In this document: one piece after another, positions 1-9,158 of the stretch | How the letters are laid out: every line of letters begins with the position of its first letter | Numbering within the stretch: the stretch's first letter is position 1 | NCBI RefSeq assembly: GCF_003641205.1 | Contig: NZ_CP032762.1 | Location: 2,046,001 to 2,110,000, forward strand | DNA: 64,000 nt | Direction: 5' to 3' | DNA from: Rhodococcus sp. P1Y | GTDB taxonomy: Bacteria > Actinomycetota > Actinomycetes > Mycobacteriales > Mycobacteriaceae | The notes under the pieces: generated by a model | Databases searched by the model: none | The model's input: only the letters and a program-made list of their open reading frames with translations | Told to the model about the DNA's origin: nothing | Program-made: the position numbers and the translations under genes

Positions 1-684
1 GCCATGGCGGAAGCCGTCGTACATCCGGATTTTCGCGGTCACGGTACGGGCAGAGCCCTCGTCGAACGCGCACTGACGGAGATCGGCGACGGCACGCGGA
101 TCTGGGCACACGGAAATCTCGAACCGGCGCAGTCGGTTGCGCGCTCGCTCGGACTGGAGATTGCCCGCGAGCTGCTTCAGCTCCGCCGACCCCTCGCGAC
201 CCCTGAACTTCCCGATGTTGCTCTGCAGCAGGGTATTTCGCTGAGAACCTACCGCGGGCACCAGGACGACGCCGAGTTGTTGCGCGTGAACAACGCAGCA
301 TTTTCCTGGCACCCGGAGCAAGGCGGATGGACCGGGAAGGACATCGAAGAGCGACGAAACGAAGGCTGGTTCGACCCGGCCGGTGTGTTTCTCGCGTTCG
401 AAGAGGGCACGGATACACTGCTCGGTTTCCACTGGACAAAGGTGCATCCGGCCGAAGCAGGCGAGGACGAGATCGGCGAGGTCTACATCGTCGGAATCGA
501 CCCGCAGGCGCAGGGTCGCGGTCTCGGACGAATCCTGACTCTGGCCGGACTTCACTATCTGAAGAGCCGGAATCTGACGGACGTTCTGCTCTACGTCGAG
601 GCGGACAACGCCGCAGCTGTGCATACATACGAGCGGCTCGGTTTCACCCGATTCCATGTCGACGCCGCGTACGCCCGTCCCTGA
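1..684 (+). CDS. mshD: Mycothiol synthase, C-terminal part (5' end outside window)
   Basis: MshD acetylates Cys-GlcN-Ins with acetyl-CoA, the last step of mycothiol synthesis in the cytosol. The visible 227 residues contain the end of the first GNAT domain (motif [10 protein letters not shown] near the start) and the whole second, catalytic GNAT domain, with the acetyl-CoA loop QAQGRGLG near visible residue 170 and a YERLGF ending typical of the family. The frame is open to base 1, so the true start lies upstream; the ATG at base 4 is internal. MshD upstream of pst genes is the usual order in rhodococci and mycobacteria. Confidence 0.93.
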   Translation, partial: AMAEAVVHPDFRGHGTGRALVERALTEIGDGTRIWAHGNLEPAQSVARSLGLEIARELLQLRRPLATPELPDVALQQGISLRTYRGHQDDAELLRVNNAAFSWHPEQGGWTGKDIEERRNEGWFDPAGVFLAFEEGTDTLLGFHWTKVHPAEAGEDEIGEVYIVGIDPQAQGRGLGRILTLAGLHYLKSRNLTDVLLYVEADNAAAVHTYERLGFTRFHVDAAYARP

Positions 685-705
685 ACCGGACATACTGCCC
701 ATTCT

Positions 706-727
706 GTTCATCTTCCGTTCACCATCC
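706..727 (+). promoter_or_regulatory. PHO box (PhoP-type direct repeats) upstream of pstS
   Basis: Two adjacent 11-base units, GTTCATCTTCC and GTTCACCATCC, agree at 9 of 11 positions. Tandem 11-base repeats starting GTTCA are the known form of the actinobacterial PHO box bound by the phosphate-starvation regulator PhoP. The site lies 160 bases before pstS and just after mshD, where such control is expected. Binding is inferred, not shown. Confidence 0.65.
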
Positions 728-888
728 CGGGGGTAACCGTCAACCGGCTCCCCTTACCTTTTCTCTGGGCGGCGCCGACGCTGCCCGGTGCGAGGGTCAT
801 TCCCAGGGCCTGCATCTTTATCTTCGTCGTCCGAGCGCAGTGAAGCCTCGGCTGACGAACACGGCACAAGATTCCCCGGAGGAAACAG

Positions 889-1986
889 GTGAAGCTCAAG
901 CGCAGCGCGTCTCTCGTAGGCGCAGTGGCGATCAGCGCCATGCTGCTGACCGCATGCGGCAGTGACGCGAACGTCGAGACTGCTGAGGGCACGGACTCTG
1001 CAGCCACGTGTGAGGGCAAGTCCCCGCTGACCGGCGAAGGCTCGTCCGCGCAGCAGAACGCAATGTCCAACTTCACGTCGATCTACTCGGGCATCTGCGC
1101 AGGCAAGGCCGTCGAGTACACGACCAGTGGATCCGGCAACGGCCGTACCCAGTTCGTGGCAGGCCTCGTCGACTTCGCCGGCTCCGACTCGTCCATCAAG
1201 GACGAGCAGGCAGCCCAGGCCGCCGAGCGTTGCGCCAGCAACCCGGCGTGGAACCTCCCGCTCGTCTTCGGACCTGTCGCCATCGCCTACAACGTCGAGG
1301 GAGTCGACAACCTCGTCGTCAACCCTGACGTCGCAGCGCAGATCTTCACCGGCAAGATCACCACCTGGAACGATCCGGCGATCGCCGCACTGAACGAGGG
1401 CGCAACGCTCCCGTCCACGCCGATCACCCCGATCTACCGCTCCGATTCCTCGGGCACCAGCGACAACTTCCAGCGCTTCCTCGCGGCGTCCGCGCCCGAG
1501 GCGTGGACCCTCGACCACAGCTCCGACTGGGCAGGTGGCGTCGGCGAAGGCGCAAACGGCTCGTCCGGCGTCGCACAGGCAGTCAAGGCCACCCCCGGCT
1601 CGATCACGTACGTCGAGAAGGGCTTCGCCGACCAGGAGAGCCTCGGCAAGGCGTCGGTCGACTTCGGTAACGGACCCGTCGAGCTCAGCAGTGAGACCGC
1701 TGCAGCGGCCATCGACAGCGCAACGTTCAAGGGCGAGGGCAACGACCTCGTCATCGACATCGACGCTCTGTACGGCAGTGACGCGGCCGACACGTACCCG
1801 TTGGTCCTCGCGACCTACGAGATCGTCTGCTCCAAGGGATACGACGCCGAGACCTCGGCAGCAGTCAAGTCGTTCCTGCTCAGCGCAGCCAACGAAGGAC
1901 AGCAGGGCCTCGAAGAAGCCGGCTACGTCCCGCTTCCCGAGACCTTCAAAGAGCGTCTGGTCACTGCGATCAACGCCATCGCCTGA
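889..1986 (+). CDS. pstS: Phosphate ABC transporter, substrate-binding lipoprotein PstS
   Basis: The protein has 365 residues. An N-terminal lipoprotein signal ends in the lipobox LLTAC with the lipidated Cys at 23. The mature part is a periplasmic-binding fold that captures inorganic phosphate at the outer membrane face and hands it to PstCA. The phosphate-contact motif SDSSGTSDNF sits near residue 184. The GTG start is chosen because a strong GGAGGAAACAG Shine-Dalgarno stretch directly precedes it. It is first in the pstSCAB order, and a stable hairpin separates it from pstC, which fits a higher PstS dose than permease. Confidence 0.97.
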   Translation: MKLKRSASLVGAVAISAMLLTACGSDANVETAEGTDSAATCEGKSPLTGEGSSAQQNAMSNFTSIYSGICAGKAVEYTTSGSGNGRTQFVAGLVDFAGSDSSIKDEQAAQAAERCASNPAWNLPLVFGPVAIAYNVEGVDNLVVNPDVAAQIFTGKITTWNDPAIAALNEGATLPSTPITPIYRSDSSGTSDNFQRFLAASAPEAWTLDHSSDWAGGVGEGANGSSGVAQAVKATPGSITYVEKGFADQESLGKASVDFGNGPVELSSETAAAAIDSATFKGEGNDLVIDIDALYGSDAADTYPLVLATYEIVCSKGYDAETSAAVKSFLLSAANEGQQGLEEAGYVPLPETFKERLVTAINAIA

Positions 1987-2009
1987 TTCAATGAGACTTT
2001 GGTTCTGCT

Positions 2010-2040
2010 CCGACGCCGCGGCTCTGCGCCGCGGCGTCGG
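2010..2040 (+). terminator. 12-bp perfect hairpin between pstS and pstC
   Basis: The arms at 2010-2021 and 2029-2040 pair perfectly around a 7-base loop (CTCTGCG). No T-run follows, so this is probably a partial terminator or an mRNA-stabilising processing hairpin that raises pstS transcript over pstCAB, as seen with other binding-protein genes. The role is inferred. Confidence 0.6.
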
Positions 2041-2085
2041 GGTAGGGCCAGCGTCGTCAACCTCCACACGAGAGACGTGAGCGGT

Positions 2086-3129
2086 ATGAGCGACACCCAC
2101 TCGATCACCGGCGTTCCATCTGCGGCGAGCATCTCCGCGGGAGGCGTGCCGCGGAACACGGAAGAACCCACGCAATTGCCGGATAACAAGGCCAAGGGCG
2201 GCACTGTAGTTCGCCCCGGCGACAGAATTTTCTCCACCCTGGCGACGGGCTCGGGTGTCTTCGTCATCGTCCTGATCGCGCTGATCGGCATCTTCTTGCT
2301 GTGGCGGGCCATCCCGTCACTGCAGAACAACACGGTCAACTTCCTCACCTACAACGGTCAGTGGAACACCTCGGACACCTCAGCGATGGTGTTCGGCATC
2401 CGCGACCTGTTCCTGGTGACCGCCACGGTCTCGATCTTCGCGCTGATTCTCGCGATGCCGGTCGCACTCGGCATCGCGATCTACCTGACGAACTACGCAC
2501 CGAAGAAGGTCGCGGGCCCATTGGGTTACGTGATCGATCTGCTGGCAGCGGTCCCGTCCATCGTCTTCGGTCTGTGGGGCCTTTACGTCCTCGCGCCCGC
2601 CATCAGCCCGTTCGCGGAGTGGCTCAACGAGAACCTGAGCTGGTTTCCGTTGTTCTCGACCGGTTCGGTCTCGATCGCCGGCGGTGGCACGATCTTCACC
2701 GGCGGCATCGTTCTCGCCGTGATGATCCTTCCGATCATCGCGGCGGTCACTCGTGAGGTGTTCATCCAGACGCCCAAGGGGCAGGTCGAAGCAGCTCTCG
2801 CCCTCGGTGCAACGCGCTGGGAGGTCGTGCGCACGACGGTCATCCCATTCGGCAAGTCGGGTTTCGTCTCCGGCTCGATGCTGGGTCTCGGCCGCGCGCT
2901 CGGTGAAACGATCGCTCTCTACATCATCATTCGCAGCGTCCAGTCGAGCTTCGGATGGACCCTGTTCGACGGTGGCAGCACGTTCGCTACCAAGATCGCC
3001 CTCGCCGCAGGCGAGTTCAACAACCAGCTGCAGGCCGGTGCGTACATCGCCGCAGGCCTGGTGCTCTTCGTGCTCACCTTCGTGGTCAACGCAGGCGCAC
3101 GCGCCGCGATCGCAGGAAAGAAGGACTAG
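2086..3129 (+). CDS. pstC: Phosphate ABC transporter permease PstC
   Basis: PstC is one of the two membrane subunits of the high-affinity phosphate importer. The 347-residue protein has a hydrophilic N-terminus of about 45 residues, then six membrane segments. The cytoplasmic coupling motif [14 protein letters not shown], which contacts PstB, is plain to see. The ATG at 2086 is preferred over a frame-open start at 1999 because the upstream stretch lies in the pstS-pstC hairpin and reads as low-complexity arginine. pstA follows after three bases, so the two are surely co-translated. Confidence 0.95.
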   Translation: MSDTHSITGVPSAASISAGGVPRNTEEPTQLPDNKAKGGTVVRPGDRIFSTLATGSGVFVIVLIALIGIFLLWRAIPSLQNNTVNFLTYNGQWNTSDTSAMVFGIRDLFLVTATVSIFALILAMPVALGIAIYLTNYAPKKVAGPLGYVIDLLAAVPSIVFGLWGLYVLAPAISPFAEWLNENLSWFPLFSTGSVSIAGGGTIFTGGIVLAVMILPIIAAVTREVFIQTPKGQVEAALALGATRWEVVRTTVIPFGKSGFVSGSMLGLGRALGETIALYIIIRSVQSSFGWTLFDGGSTFATKIALAAGEFNNQLQAGAYIAAGLVLFVLTFVVNAGARAAIAGKKD

Positions 3130-3132
3130 GCC

Positions 3133-4041
3133 ATGACCGCAACTCTGGATCGTCCGGTCAAGGAACCGACCTTCAAGGGCGTCAGCGCTCGACGCAAATT
3201 CTCCAACGGCGCAGCCACCGTCCTGGTCAGTCTCGCGGTGCTCGTCGCGCTCGTGCCACTGATCTGGGTTCTCTACACGGTGATCTCCCGAGGCATCTCG
3301 GCCGTTCTCGCCCCGGCATGGTGGCAGAACTCGCAGGCAGGTATCACCCAGTTCATCCCCGGCGGCGGCGCGTACCACGCCATTGTCGGAACCTTGACCC
3401 AGGGACTGTTCTGCGCACTGATCTCCATCCCGATCGGCGTCTTCGTCGCGATCTACCTCGTCGAGTACGGCGTCGGAACTCGGCTTGCCCGGCTGACCAC
3501 ATTCATGGTCGACATCCTCACCGGTGTGCCGTCCATCGTCGCGGCGCTGTTCATCTACGCGCTGTGGATCGCAACGTTCGGGTTCGAGCGGTCCGGCCTC
3601 GCCGTGTCGTTCGCACTGGTTCTGCTGATGATTCCGGTCATCGTCCGCTCCTCGGAGGAGATGCTGCGCATCGTGCCGCAGGATCTGCGTGAGGCGTCGT
3701 ACGCGCTCGGTGTTCCGAAGTGGAAGACGATCGCGAAGATCGTGGTCCCGACGGCATTGTCCGGCATCGTCACCGGCATCATGCTGGCCCTCGCCCGTGT
3801 CATGGGTGAAACTGCGCCGGTGCTGATCCTCGTGGGCTCGGCTACCGCGATCAACTTCAATCTGTTCGCTGGGCCGCAGACGTCCCTGCCGCTCATGATG
3901 GTCGACCTGCAGAAAGCAGGAACCGGCGTGCTCACCTCCGAGCGCATGTGGGGAGCAGCACTGACGCTGATCCTGATTATTGCCCTCCTCAACATCGGCG
4001 CGAAGTTGGTCTCCAAGTTCTTCTCGCCCAAGAACTTCTGA
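3133..4041 (+). CDS. pstA: Phosphate ABC transporter permease PstA
   Basis: PstA is the partner permease of PstC. It has 302 residues with six predicted membrane segments and the ABC-coupling loop [14 protein letters not shown]. It starts four bases after the pstC stop (tag-gcc-ATG) and is followed within 32 bases by pstB. Length and motif spacing are normal for the family. Together with PstC it forms the phosphate channel through the inner membrane. Confidence 0.95.
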   Translation: MTATLDRPVKEPTFKGVSARRKFSNGAATVLVSLAVLVALVPLIWVLYTVISRGISAVLAPAWWQNSQAGITQFIPGGGAYHAIVGTLTQGLFCALISIPIGVFVAIYLVEYGVGTRLARLTTFMVDILTGVPSIVAALFIYALWIATFGFERSGLAVSFALVLLMIPVIVRSSEEMLRIVPQDLREASYALGVPKWKTIAKIVVPTALSGIVTGIMLALARVMGETAPVLILVGSATAINFNLFAGPQTSLPLMMVDLQKAGTGVLTSERMWGAALTLILIIALLNIGAKLVSKFFSPKNF

Positions 4042-4072
4042 CCCTTCCCCCAAGACACACCAGGAGCCGACC

Positions 4073-4849
4073 ATGGCAAAGCGCTTAGACCTCAAAGACG
4101 TCAACATCTACTACGGCAAATTCCACGCCGTCCAGAACGTCACCCTCGCTGTCCCGCCCCGCGGCGTCACCGCGTTCATCGGACCCTCCGGTTGCGGCAA
4201 GTCGACCGTTCTCCGTTCACTCAACCGCATGCACGAGGTCACCCCCGGTGCTCGCGTCGAAGGTTCTGTTCTTCTCGACGGCGAGGACATCTACGGCAAC
4301 GGAGTGGACCCCGTCGGTGTTCGACGCACCATCGGCATGGTCTTCCAGCGACCGAACCCGTTCCCGACGATGTCCATCCGCGACAACGTCGTCGCCGGCC
4401 TGAAGCTCCAGGGTGGCAAGGGCAAGAAGGAGCTCGACGAGATCGCCGAGCGTTCCCTCAAGGGTGCCAACCTGTGGAACGAGGTCAAGGACCGCCTCGA
4501 CAAGCCGGGCGGCGGACTCTCCGGCGGACAGCAGCAGCGTCTGTGCATCGCCCGTGCCATCGCGGTCCAGCCCGACGTGCTCCTCATGGACGAGCCGTGC
4601 TCTGCCTTGGACCCCATCTCCACGCTCGCCATCGAGGACCTGATCGGTGAGCTGAAGAAAGATTTCACCATCGTCATCGTCACGCACAACATGCAGCAGG
4701 CCGCGCGCGTGAGCGATCAGACCGGTTTCTTCAACCTCGAGGCGACCGGCAAGCCCGGCCAGCTCATCGAGATCGACGACACCGAGAAGATCTTCTCCAA
4801 TCCGACCCAGAAGGCGACCGAAGACTACATCTCCGGACGCTTCGGCTAA
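4073..4849 (+). CDS. pstB: Phosphate import ATP-binding protein PstB
   Basis: PstB is the ATPase that powers PstCA. It has 258 residues. The Walker A motif GPSGCGKST lies at 37-45, the ABC signature LSGGQQQRL near 149, Walker B VLLMDEP near 169, and the switch histidine in VTHNMQQA follows. The ATG at 4073 has a CAGGAGC ribosome site seven bases upstream. A perfect 21-bp terminator begins 8 bases after the stop and closes the pst operon. Confidence 0.96.
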   Translation: MAKRLDLKDVNIYYGKFHAVQNVTLAVPPRGVTAFIGPSGCGKSTVLRSLNRMHEVTPGARVEGSVLLDGEDIYGNGVDPVGVRRTIGMVFQRPNPFPTMSIRDNVVAGLKLQGGKGKKELDEIAERSLKGANLWNEVKDRLDKPGGGLSGGQQQRLCIARAIAVQPDVLLMDEPCSALDPISTLAIEDLIGELKKDFTIVIVTHNMQQAARVSDQTGFFNLEATGKPGQLIEIDDTEKIFSNPTQKATEDYISGRFG

Positions 4850-4856
4850 GGCCCCA

Positions 4857-4902
4857 CACGAAAGAACCCCCGCACTCGCTGGAGTGCGGGGGTTCTTTCG
4901 TG
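4857..4902. terminator. Perfect 21-bp bidirectional terminator after pstB
   Basis: The arms at 4857-4877 and 4882-4902 are exact reverse complements around a GCTG loop. AAAG/CTTT tracts in the outer stem allow function in either direction. It ends the pstSCAB transcript and could also stop leftward reading from phoU. Confidence 0.9.
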
Positions 4903-4932
4903 CGCGGGGTGAAAGTGGTTCCTCGGCCGGCC

Positions 4933-5098
4933 CGAATGTCTGTTTCGGTCACTCTGTGTGAGCGAATGTCTGTTTCGGTCACTCTGAGTGTGCGAATGTC
5001 TCATTCGGTCTCGTGAGGTGAGCGAATGTCTGTTTCGGTCTCGTGAGGTGAGCGAATGTCTCATTCGGTCACCTCAGGGGTGCACGAATGAGACATTC
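4933..5098. repeat. 30-bp tandem repeat with inner palindrome, five direct copies plus one inverted
   Basis: Copies start at 4933, 4963, 4993, 5023 and 5053 with an exact 30-base period. Each begins CGAATGTCTSWTTCGGTC, and some contain the perfect palindrome CGAATG-TCT-CATTCG. A sixth copy in inverse orientation follows at about 5083-5098. Because 30 is a multiple of three, the array reads as a repeated peptide in several frames, but there is no gene signal. It lies between the converging pstB and phoU genes. Confidence 0.85.
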
Positions 5099-5116
5099 GG
5101 CTCAGCTAACGACCGG

Positions 5117-5791
5117 TCAGGCGCTGGGGAGCTTGTTGGTGCTCAATTCGACGGGAAGTTCGCCGGTGACGAGGAAGATCACACGACGACCGACCTCGAC
5201 GGCGTGGTCGGCGAAGCGCTCGTAGAAGCGACCCAGGAGAGTGACGTCGACGGCTGCTGCCACACCGTGCTGCCAGTCGCGGTCCATGAGGACCGTGAAC
5301 AGGTGCCGGTGCAGATCGTCCATCGCCTCGTCCTCTTCGCGCAGCTTGGCCGCACGCTCCGGATCTCGGGTTTCGAGGACCTCACGAGCGGAGGCACCGA
5401 GCTGCACGGCAATGCGGCCCATTTCGGCGAAGTAGCCGTTGACCTCTTCGGGCAGCGCGTGGTTCGGGTGCCTACGTCGGGTGATCTTGGCGACGTGGAG
5501 TGCCAGCGCACCCATGCGGTCGATGTCGGCGACGATCTGGATGCCGGACACGACCGAACGGAGATCGCCGGCAACCGGCGCTTGGAGTGCGAGCAACTGG
5601 AACGCCTTCTCCTCGCACAGCGCGCTGAGTTCGGTGATCTTGTCGTGCTCGGAGATGACCTGCTCGGCTAGAACCAGGTCTGCTTGAAGGAGGGATTGGG
5701 TTGCCTTGTCCATGGCGGAACCGGCCAATGTGGCCATCTCACCGAGAAGGTCGGCCAAGTCATTCATCTGTTCGTTGTAGGCGACGCGCAT
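5117..5791 (-). CDS. phoU: Phosphate-signalling regulator PhoU
   Basis: PhoU is an all-helical cytosolic protein that dampens signalling from the Pst transporter to the phosphate two-component system. The 224 residues hold two PhoU three-helix repeats, with acidic metal-binding signatures (EHDKITEL in the first half, [12 protein letters not shown] in the second). The ATG at 5791 gives the standard MRVAYNEQ start; a TTG nine bases upstream is less likely. It converges on pstB and lies 72 bases downstream of the LCP gene, so it may be read from that unit. Confidence 0.95.
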   Translation of the reverse strand: MRVAYNEQMNDLADLLGEMATLAGSAMDKATQSLLQADLVLAEQVISEHDKITELSALCEEKAFQLLALQAPVAGDLRSVVSGIQIVADIDRMGALALHVAKITRRRHPNHALPEEVNGYFAEMGRIAVQLGASAREVLETRDPERAAKLREEDEAMDDLHRHLFTVLMDRDWQHGVAAAVDVTLLGRFYERFADHAVEVGRRVIFLVTGELPVELSTNKLPSA

Positions 5792-5863
5792 AGCTCGCAA
5801 GTTTAGTAGGTCACACCGACCTGTGCGTCGTCGCGCGGGTGAACGGGGCGTGAATGGATCCGC

Positions 5864-7795
5864 TCAGGCGCAGGTGTCGTCGGCCGCGTTGGTGTATGCG
5901 AGGTTCTCGGGCAGGGCAGGCGCCACGGTGCTGCCATCGACTCGCGTTACCTCGACGGGCTGACCGAACACAGCGGGTGCCGTCGTGTAGCCGGGGAAGT
6001 CCGCTCCGAGAACGACCTCGACGACGCTGTCCAACCCGATGGCCTGCTCGACGACCGCACCGGGAATGGCCGACGCGACGGTGGCCGCTTCGGCTTCCTG
6101 GCCGGGGGAGTACCGGACCACGGTCTGAGCTGCGGTTCCGACGAAGTTTCCAACCTCGAGAATCTGGAAGCCGTAGGTCGAGAGCTCGTTCGACGTCGTC
6201 ATGGCCCGTCCCTCGGTGTCCGATGCGTTGGAGACCTGCACGGAGACAGTCGTCGGATCGACGGCGAGAGTCGGAACCGTCGGGGCGACCTCGGACTCGG
6301 GAGTCGAGATCGGCTCCGCCCGCTCCTCGCCGGGAAGCGGGAGGTCGTCGATGATCGCGGTGAAGAGCGCCTCGATCGCCGAATCGACCGGAATCTCGTT
6401 GCCCCACTCGTTGGTTCCGTCCGTCGGGAGGGTCAGGAACGTGACGGCACCTGCGTCGACGTTCTGAAGCGAGCGGCCGAGCGTGATCAGGTCCTGCGTC
6501 TTGACGTTCTCGACGAACGTGTCGCGGGTGAATGCGCCGACAAATCCATTGAGCTTTCCTGGATCGAGCAACACCTGGTTGGACAGTGCGGACCTCAGGA
6601 GGGAGGACAGGAAGCGCTGCTGACGTTTGATCCGCCCGTAGTCGCCGTTGTTCTCGGTGTCGACGTGCCGGGCGCGCACATAGTTGAGTGCGGTGCGACC
6701 GTCGATCCGTTGTTCGCCGACGTTGGGCAGGACCGTACCGAGCTCGTAGTCCACGAGAGGCTGGGGCGTGCAGACCTCGACACCGCCGACCTCGTCGACC
6801 ATCGATTCGAACCCGGCGAAGTCCATGCCGACGAAATGGCCGATCTTCAGACCCGATATCTTCTGGATGGTCTTTACCAGGCACTTCGGTCCGCCGAGCG
6901 CGTACGTCGCGTTGAGCTTGTCGCCGTCGGCGGCGGGGAAGATCTCGTCGGTGTACGTGTTGGTTTGGTTGTCGAAGGCCTCGCACTCCGGTCGTTCGAC
7001 ATCGAGATCTCGCGGAAACGACACGGCGACGACGCGGCTACGGTCGGCAGGAATGTTGACGAGCATGACGGTGTCCGATCGCGCGCCCTCGGCGTCTTCG
7101 ACCGTCCCTGCGCCGATTTCGCCACTGGCGCCGGCGCGAGTATCGGTGCCGACGATCAAGTACGTCTCGTCGCCGTACTGGCCTGCGGCGTCGACGACAT
7201 CGGTCGAATCGGGGTCGAGGGCGGCAACCTGAGCGAATCCTTGGTCGGTGCTGCGAAGGTAGCCCCATACGACGCCGGTCAGCGCCACGGACAAAATTGC
7301 GATGATCGAGACGAAACCCCGTGTGACATTCCGGATCCGATTCCGTCTTCGGACTTTACTCATCGCCAGCCGCGTCAGCGCGGGACGTTCCTCGGCGGGA
7401 ACGCCGACCGCTTCGGGTTGCGCGACTACCGGAGGGGGCGTCCGGTCGGTGATCGGGGCGATCTTCTCGGTCGGGGCTTCCACCTCGGGACGTTGCGGCG
7501 CGGGCCGCTCTCGAGGTTTGGCGGCGTCGTCATCCGATCCGCGTCCCATCAACTCGGCGACCGACACGGCGTCGGAGTTGCTGGGCGAGCGCTTGCCGAG
7601 GCGCCTCAGGCGCCCGCTGTCCGTCTCGGACGATCGCGCAGCCGAAGCCGGCGGAGTCTCACGGTCGGCGCGCGTGGCGTCGGGCTGCGGAGGCTCGGCA
7701 TGCCCTTCGGGTCGTCGGTGAATCCGCGAAATCTGCCGTTCCCACGGCGCCCGACCATCGGGCGCAGGCTGGCCCGAATCTCGATCGTCACCCAC
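5864..7795 (-). CDS. LytR-CpsA-Psr (LCP) family cell-wall ligase with LytR_C domain
   Basis: LCP proteins attach arabinogalactan or other anionic glycans to peptidoglycan outside the membrane. About 643 residues: a charged, proline/arginine-rich cytoplasmic head (1-155), one membrane helix near 160-180, the LCP catalytic domain (about 225-430, with SDTVMLVN, FPRDLDV and the RGR-type ALNYVRARH stretches) and a C-terminal LytR_C domain (about 530-620). The start is uncertain; GTG 7795 is chosen because the next residues (GDDRDSG) resemble family N-termini and an AGG lies upstream; a TTG at 7858 is also open. Neighbours dusB and phoU run the same way. Confidence 0.88.
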   Translation of the reverse strand: MGDDRDSGQPAPDGRAPWERQISRIHRRPEGHAEPPQPDATRADRETPPASAARSSETDSGRLRRLGKRSPSNSDAVSVAELMGRGSDDDAAKPRERPAPQRPEVEAPTEKIAPITDRTPPPVVAQPEAVGVPAEERPALTRLAMSKVRRRNRIRNVTRGFVSIIAILSVALTGVVWGYLRSTDQGFAQVAALDPDSTDVVDAAGQYGDETYLIVGTDTRAGASGEIGAGTVEDAEGARSDTVMLVNIPADRSRVVAVSFPRDLDVERPECEAFDNQTNTYTDEIFPAADGDKLNATYALGGPKCLVKTIQKISGLKIGHFVGMDFAGFESMVDEVGGVEVCTPQPLVDYELGTVLPNVGEQRIDGRTALNYVRARHVDTENNGDYGRIKRQQRFLSSLLRSALSNQVLLDPGKLNGFVGAFTRDTFVENVKTQDLITLGRSLQNVDAGAVTFLTLPTDGTNEWGNEIPVDSAIEALFTAIIDDLPLPGEERAEPISTPESEVAPTVPTLAVDPTTVSVQVSNASDTEGRAMTTSNELSTYGFQILEVGNFVGTAAQTVVRYSPGQEAEAATVASAIPGAVVEQAIGLDSVVEVVLGADFPGYTTAPAVFGQPVEVTRVDGSTVAPALPENLAYTNAADDTCA

Positions 7796-7917
7796 GGATT
7801 GAAAACCTGGCCTTCCTCGCGCATCATGCTTCGCCCTCTGGTCAGGCGATCCCAGCAATGATACTGGCGAAAGCTGTGTGGTCCACTTCGGCGGAGACCA
7901 GCGGTGTACGTCGCAGG

Positions 7918-9057
7918 TCAGCCGCCCGAATGCATGAGATCAGCGCCGACCGGCACCGCGATGTCCTCGGGGTCGTCGAGCCATCCCTCGGGAAGAGACA
8001 CGGCCCCCGGGGAACCCTGTCGGCCGCGAGGACCCTCGGCATCCTTGGGAAACGGTACCGACGGGTCCAATTGGCCCAGAAGGTCGTCCAACTCCGGCAG
8101 CGTCTTGACGAGAGCCATCGAGACTCTCAGATCGGATCCGGCGGGGAAACCGCGGAGATACCAGGCGACGTGCTTGCGAAGCTCGCGCAGTCCCTTGCTT
8201 TCGCCGTGGTGTGCAGCGAGCAGTTCCGCGTGCCGTCTGATGATCACCGCTACCTCGCCCAGGTTCGGCGGGGTCGGCTCTTCCCGGCCGGCAAAGCGAG
8301 CGCTGAGCTCGGCGAACAGCCAGGGCCGGCCAAGGCATCCTCGTCCGACAACCACTCCGTCGCAACCGGTTTCGTCCATCATGCGTACCGCGTCCGAGGC
8401 CGAGAAGATGTCGCCGTTGCCGAGAACGGGCACGTCTGTGACGTGTTCCTTCAGGCGCGCGATCTGCGTCCAGTCCGCGGTTCCCGAGTACCGCTGCGAG
8501 GCAGTCCGCGCATGGAGTGCGACAGCCGCTGCACCCTCGGCAGCAGCGATCCGGCCGGCATCGAGGTGAGTGTGGTGCTCGTCGTCGATGCCTACTCGGA
8601 ACTTGACGGTCACCGGAATGTCGGTTCCTTCGGTAGCTTTCACCGCGGCTGCGACAATTCGACCGAACAGGTTCCGCTTGTAGGGCAGCGCCGCACCGCC
8701 GCCCTTCTTGGTGACCTTCGGAACCGGGCAACCGAAGTTCATGTCGATGTGGTCGGCGAGATTGTCGTCGACGATCATTTTGGCCGCAGCGTAGGTGGTA
8801 TCGGGGTCCACCGTGTAGAGCTGCAGGGACCTCGGGGTTTCGGTCGGGCCGAACGTCGTCATGTGCATCGTGGCCGGCTGCCGCTCGACGAGGGCGCGAG
8901 CGGTGACCATCTCGCACACGTACAGCCCGGACGTGCTGCCGGCCCGCGCCAACTCCTGCTCGCGGCAGAGCGTCCTGAAAGCGACGTTGGTCACACCCGC
9001 CATCGGGGCGAGCACCACCGGGCTCTGGAGTTCCAGTGATCCGATGCGCAGTGTCAT
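7918..9057 (-). CDS. dusB: tRNA-dihydrouridine synthase B
   Basis: DusB reduces uridines in the tRNA D-loop with NADPH and FMN. The 379-residue protein shows the opening LAPMAGVTN, the catalytic cysteine in NFGCPVPKV (about residue 109), the KFRVGID loop and the phosphate-binding VPVLGNGDI and VVVGRGCLGRPW segments of the FMN-binding TIM barrel. The C-terminal helical tRNA-binding part is complete, and a short low-complexity tail follows. The ATG at 9057 lies just before a terminator that ends desA, so dusB probably has its own promoter. Confidence 0.95.
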   Translation of the reverse strand: MTLRIGSLELQSPVVLAPMAGVTNVAFRTLCREQELARAGSTSGLYVCEMVTARALVERQPATMHMTTFGPTETPRSLQLYTVDPDTTYAAAKMIVDDNLADHIDMNFGCPVPKVTKKGGGAALPYKRNLFGRIVAAAVKATEGTDIPVTVKFRVGIDDEHHTHLDAGRIAAAEGAAAVALHARTASQRYSGTADWTQIARLKEHVTDVPVLGNGDIFSASDAVRMMDETGCDGVVVGRGCLGRPWLFAELSARFAGREEPTPPNLGEVAVIIRRHAELLAAHHGESKGLRELRKHVAWYLRGFPAGSDLRVSMALVKTLPELDDLLGQLDPSVPFPKDAEGPRGRQGSPGAVSLPEGWLDDPEDIAVPVGADLMHSGG

Positions 9058-9106
9058 GGGTGAAGCCTCGTTCGTCGTGTCGTGCTCGGTCTCGATAACG
9101 ATCGAA

Positions 9107-9132
9107 GCCCGGCACCGAGGTCGGTGCCGGGC
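9107..9132 (-). terminator. GC-rich hairpin between desA and dusB
   Basis: The arms GCCCGGCACC (9107-9116) and GGTGCCGGGC (9123-9132) pair perfectly. Reading leftward it follows the desaturase stop by 27 bases, as expected for a terminator. There is no clear T-run, which is common in this group. Confidence 0.7.
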
Positions 9133-9158
9133 GCGATCACTGAAATTTCTTCAGCAGC

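Noticed and set aside
754..2175. Long open frame antisense to pstS
   Set aside because: The sense strand encodes a clear PstS lipoprotein; the antisense product is low-complexity Arg/Asp/Gly typical of GC-rich shadow frames.
4933..5098. CRISPR array
   Set aside because: The units are joined head to tail with almost identical sequence throughout; there are no unique spacers and no cas genes.
6665..7861. 398-codon open frame antisense to the LCP gene
   Set aside because: It mirrors the codon bias of the LCP gene and shows no family motif or ribosome site.
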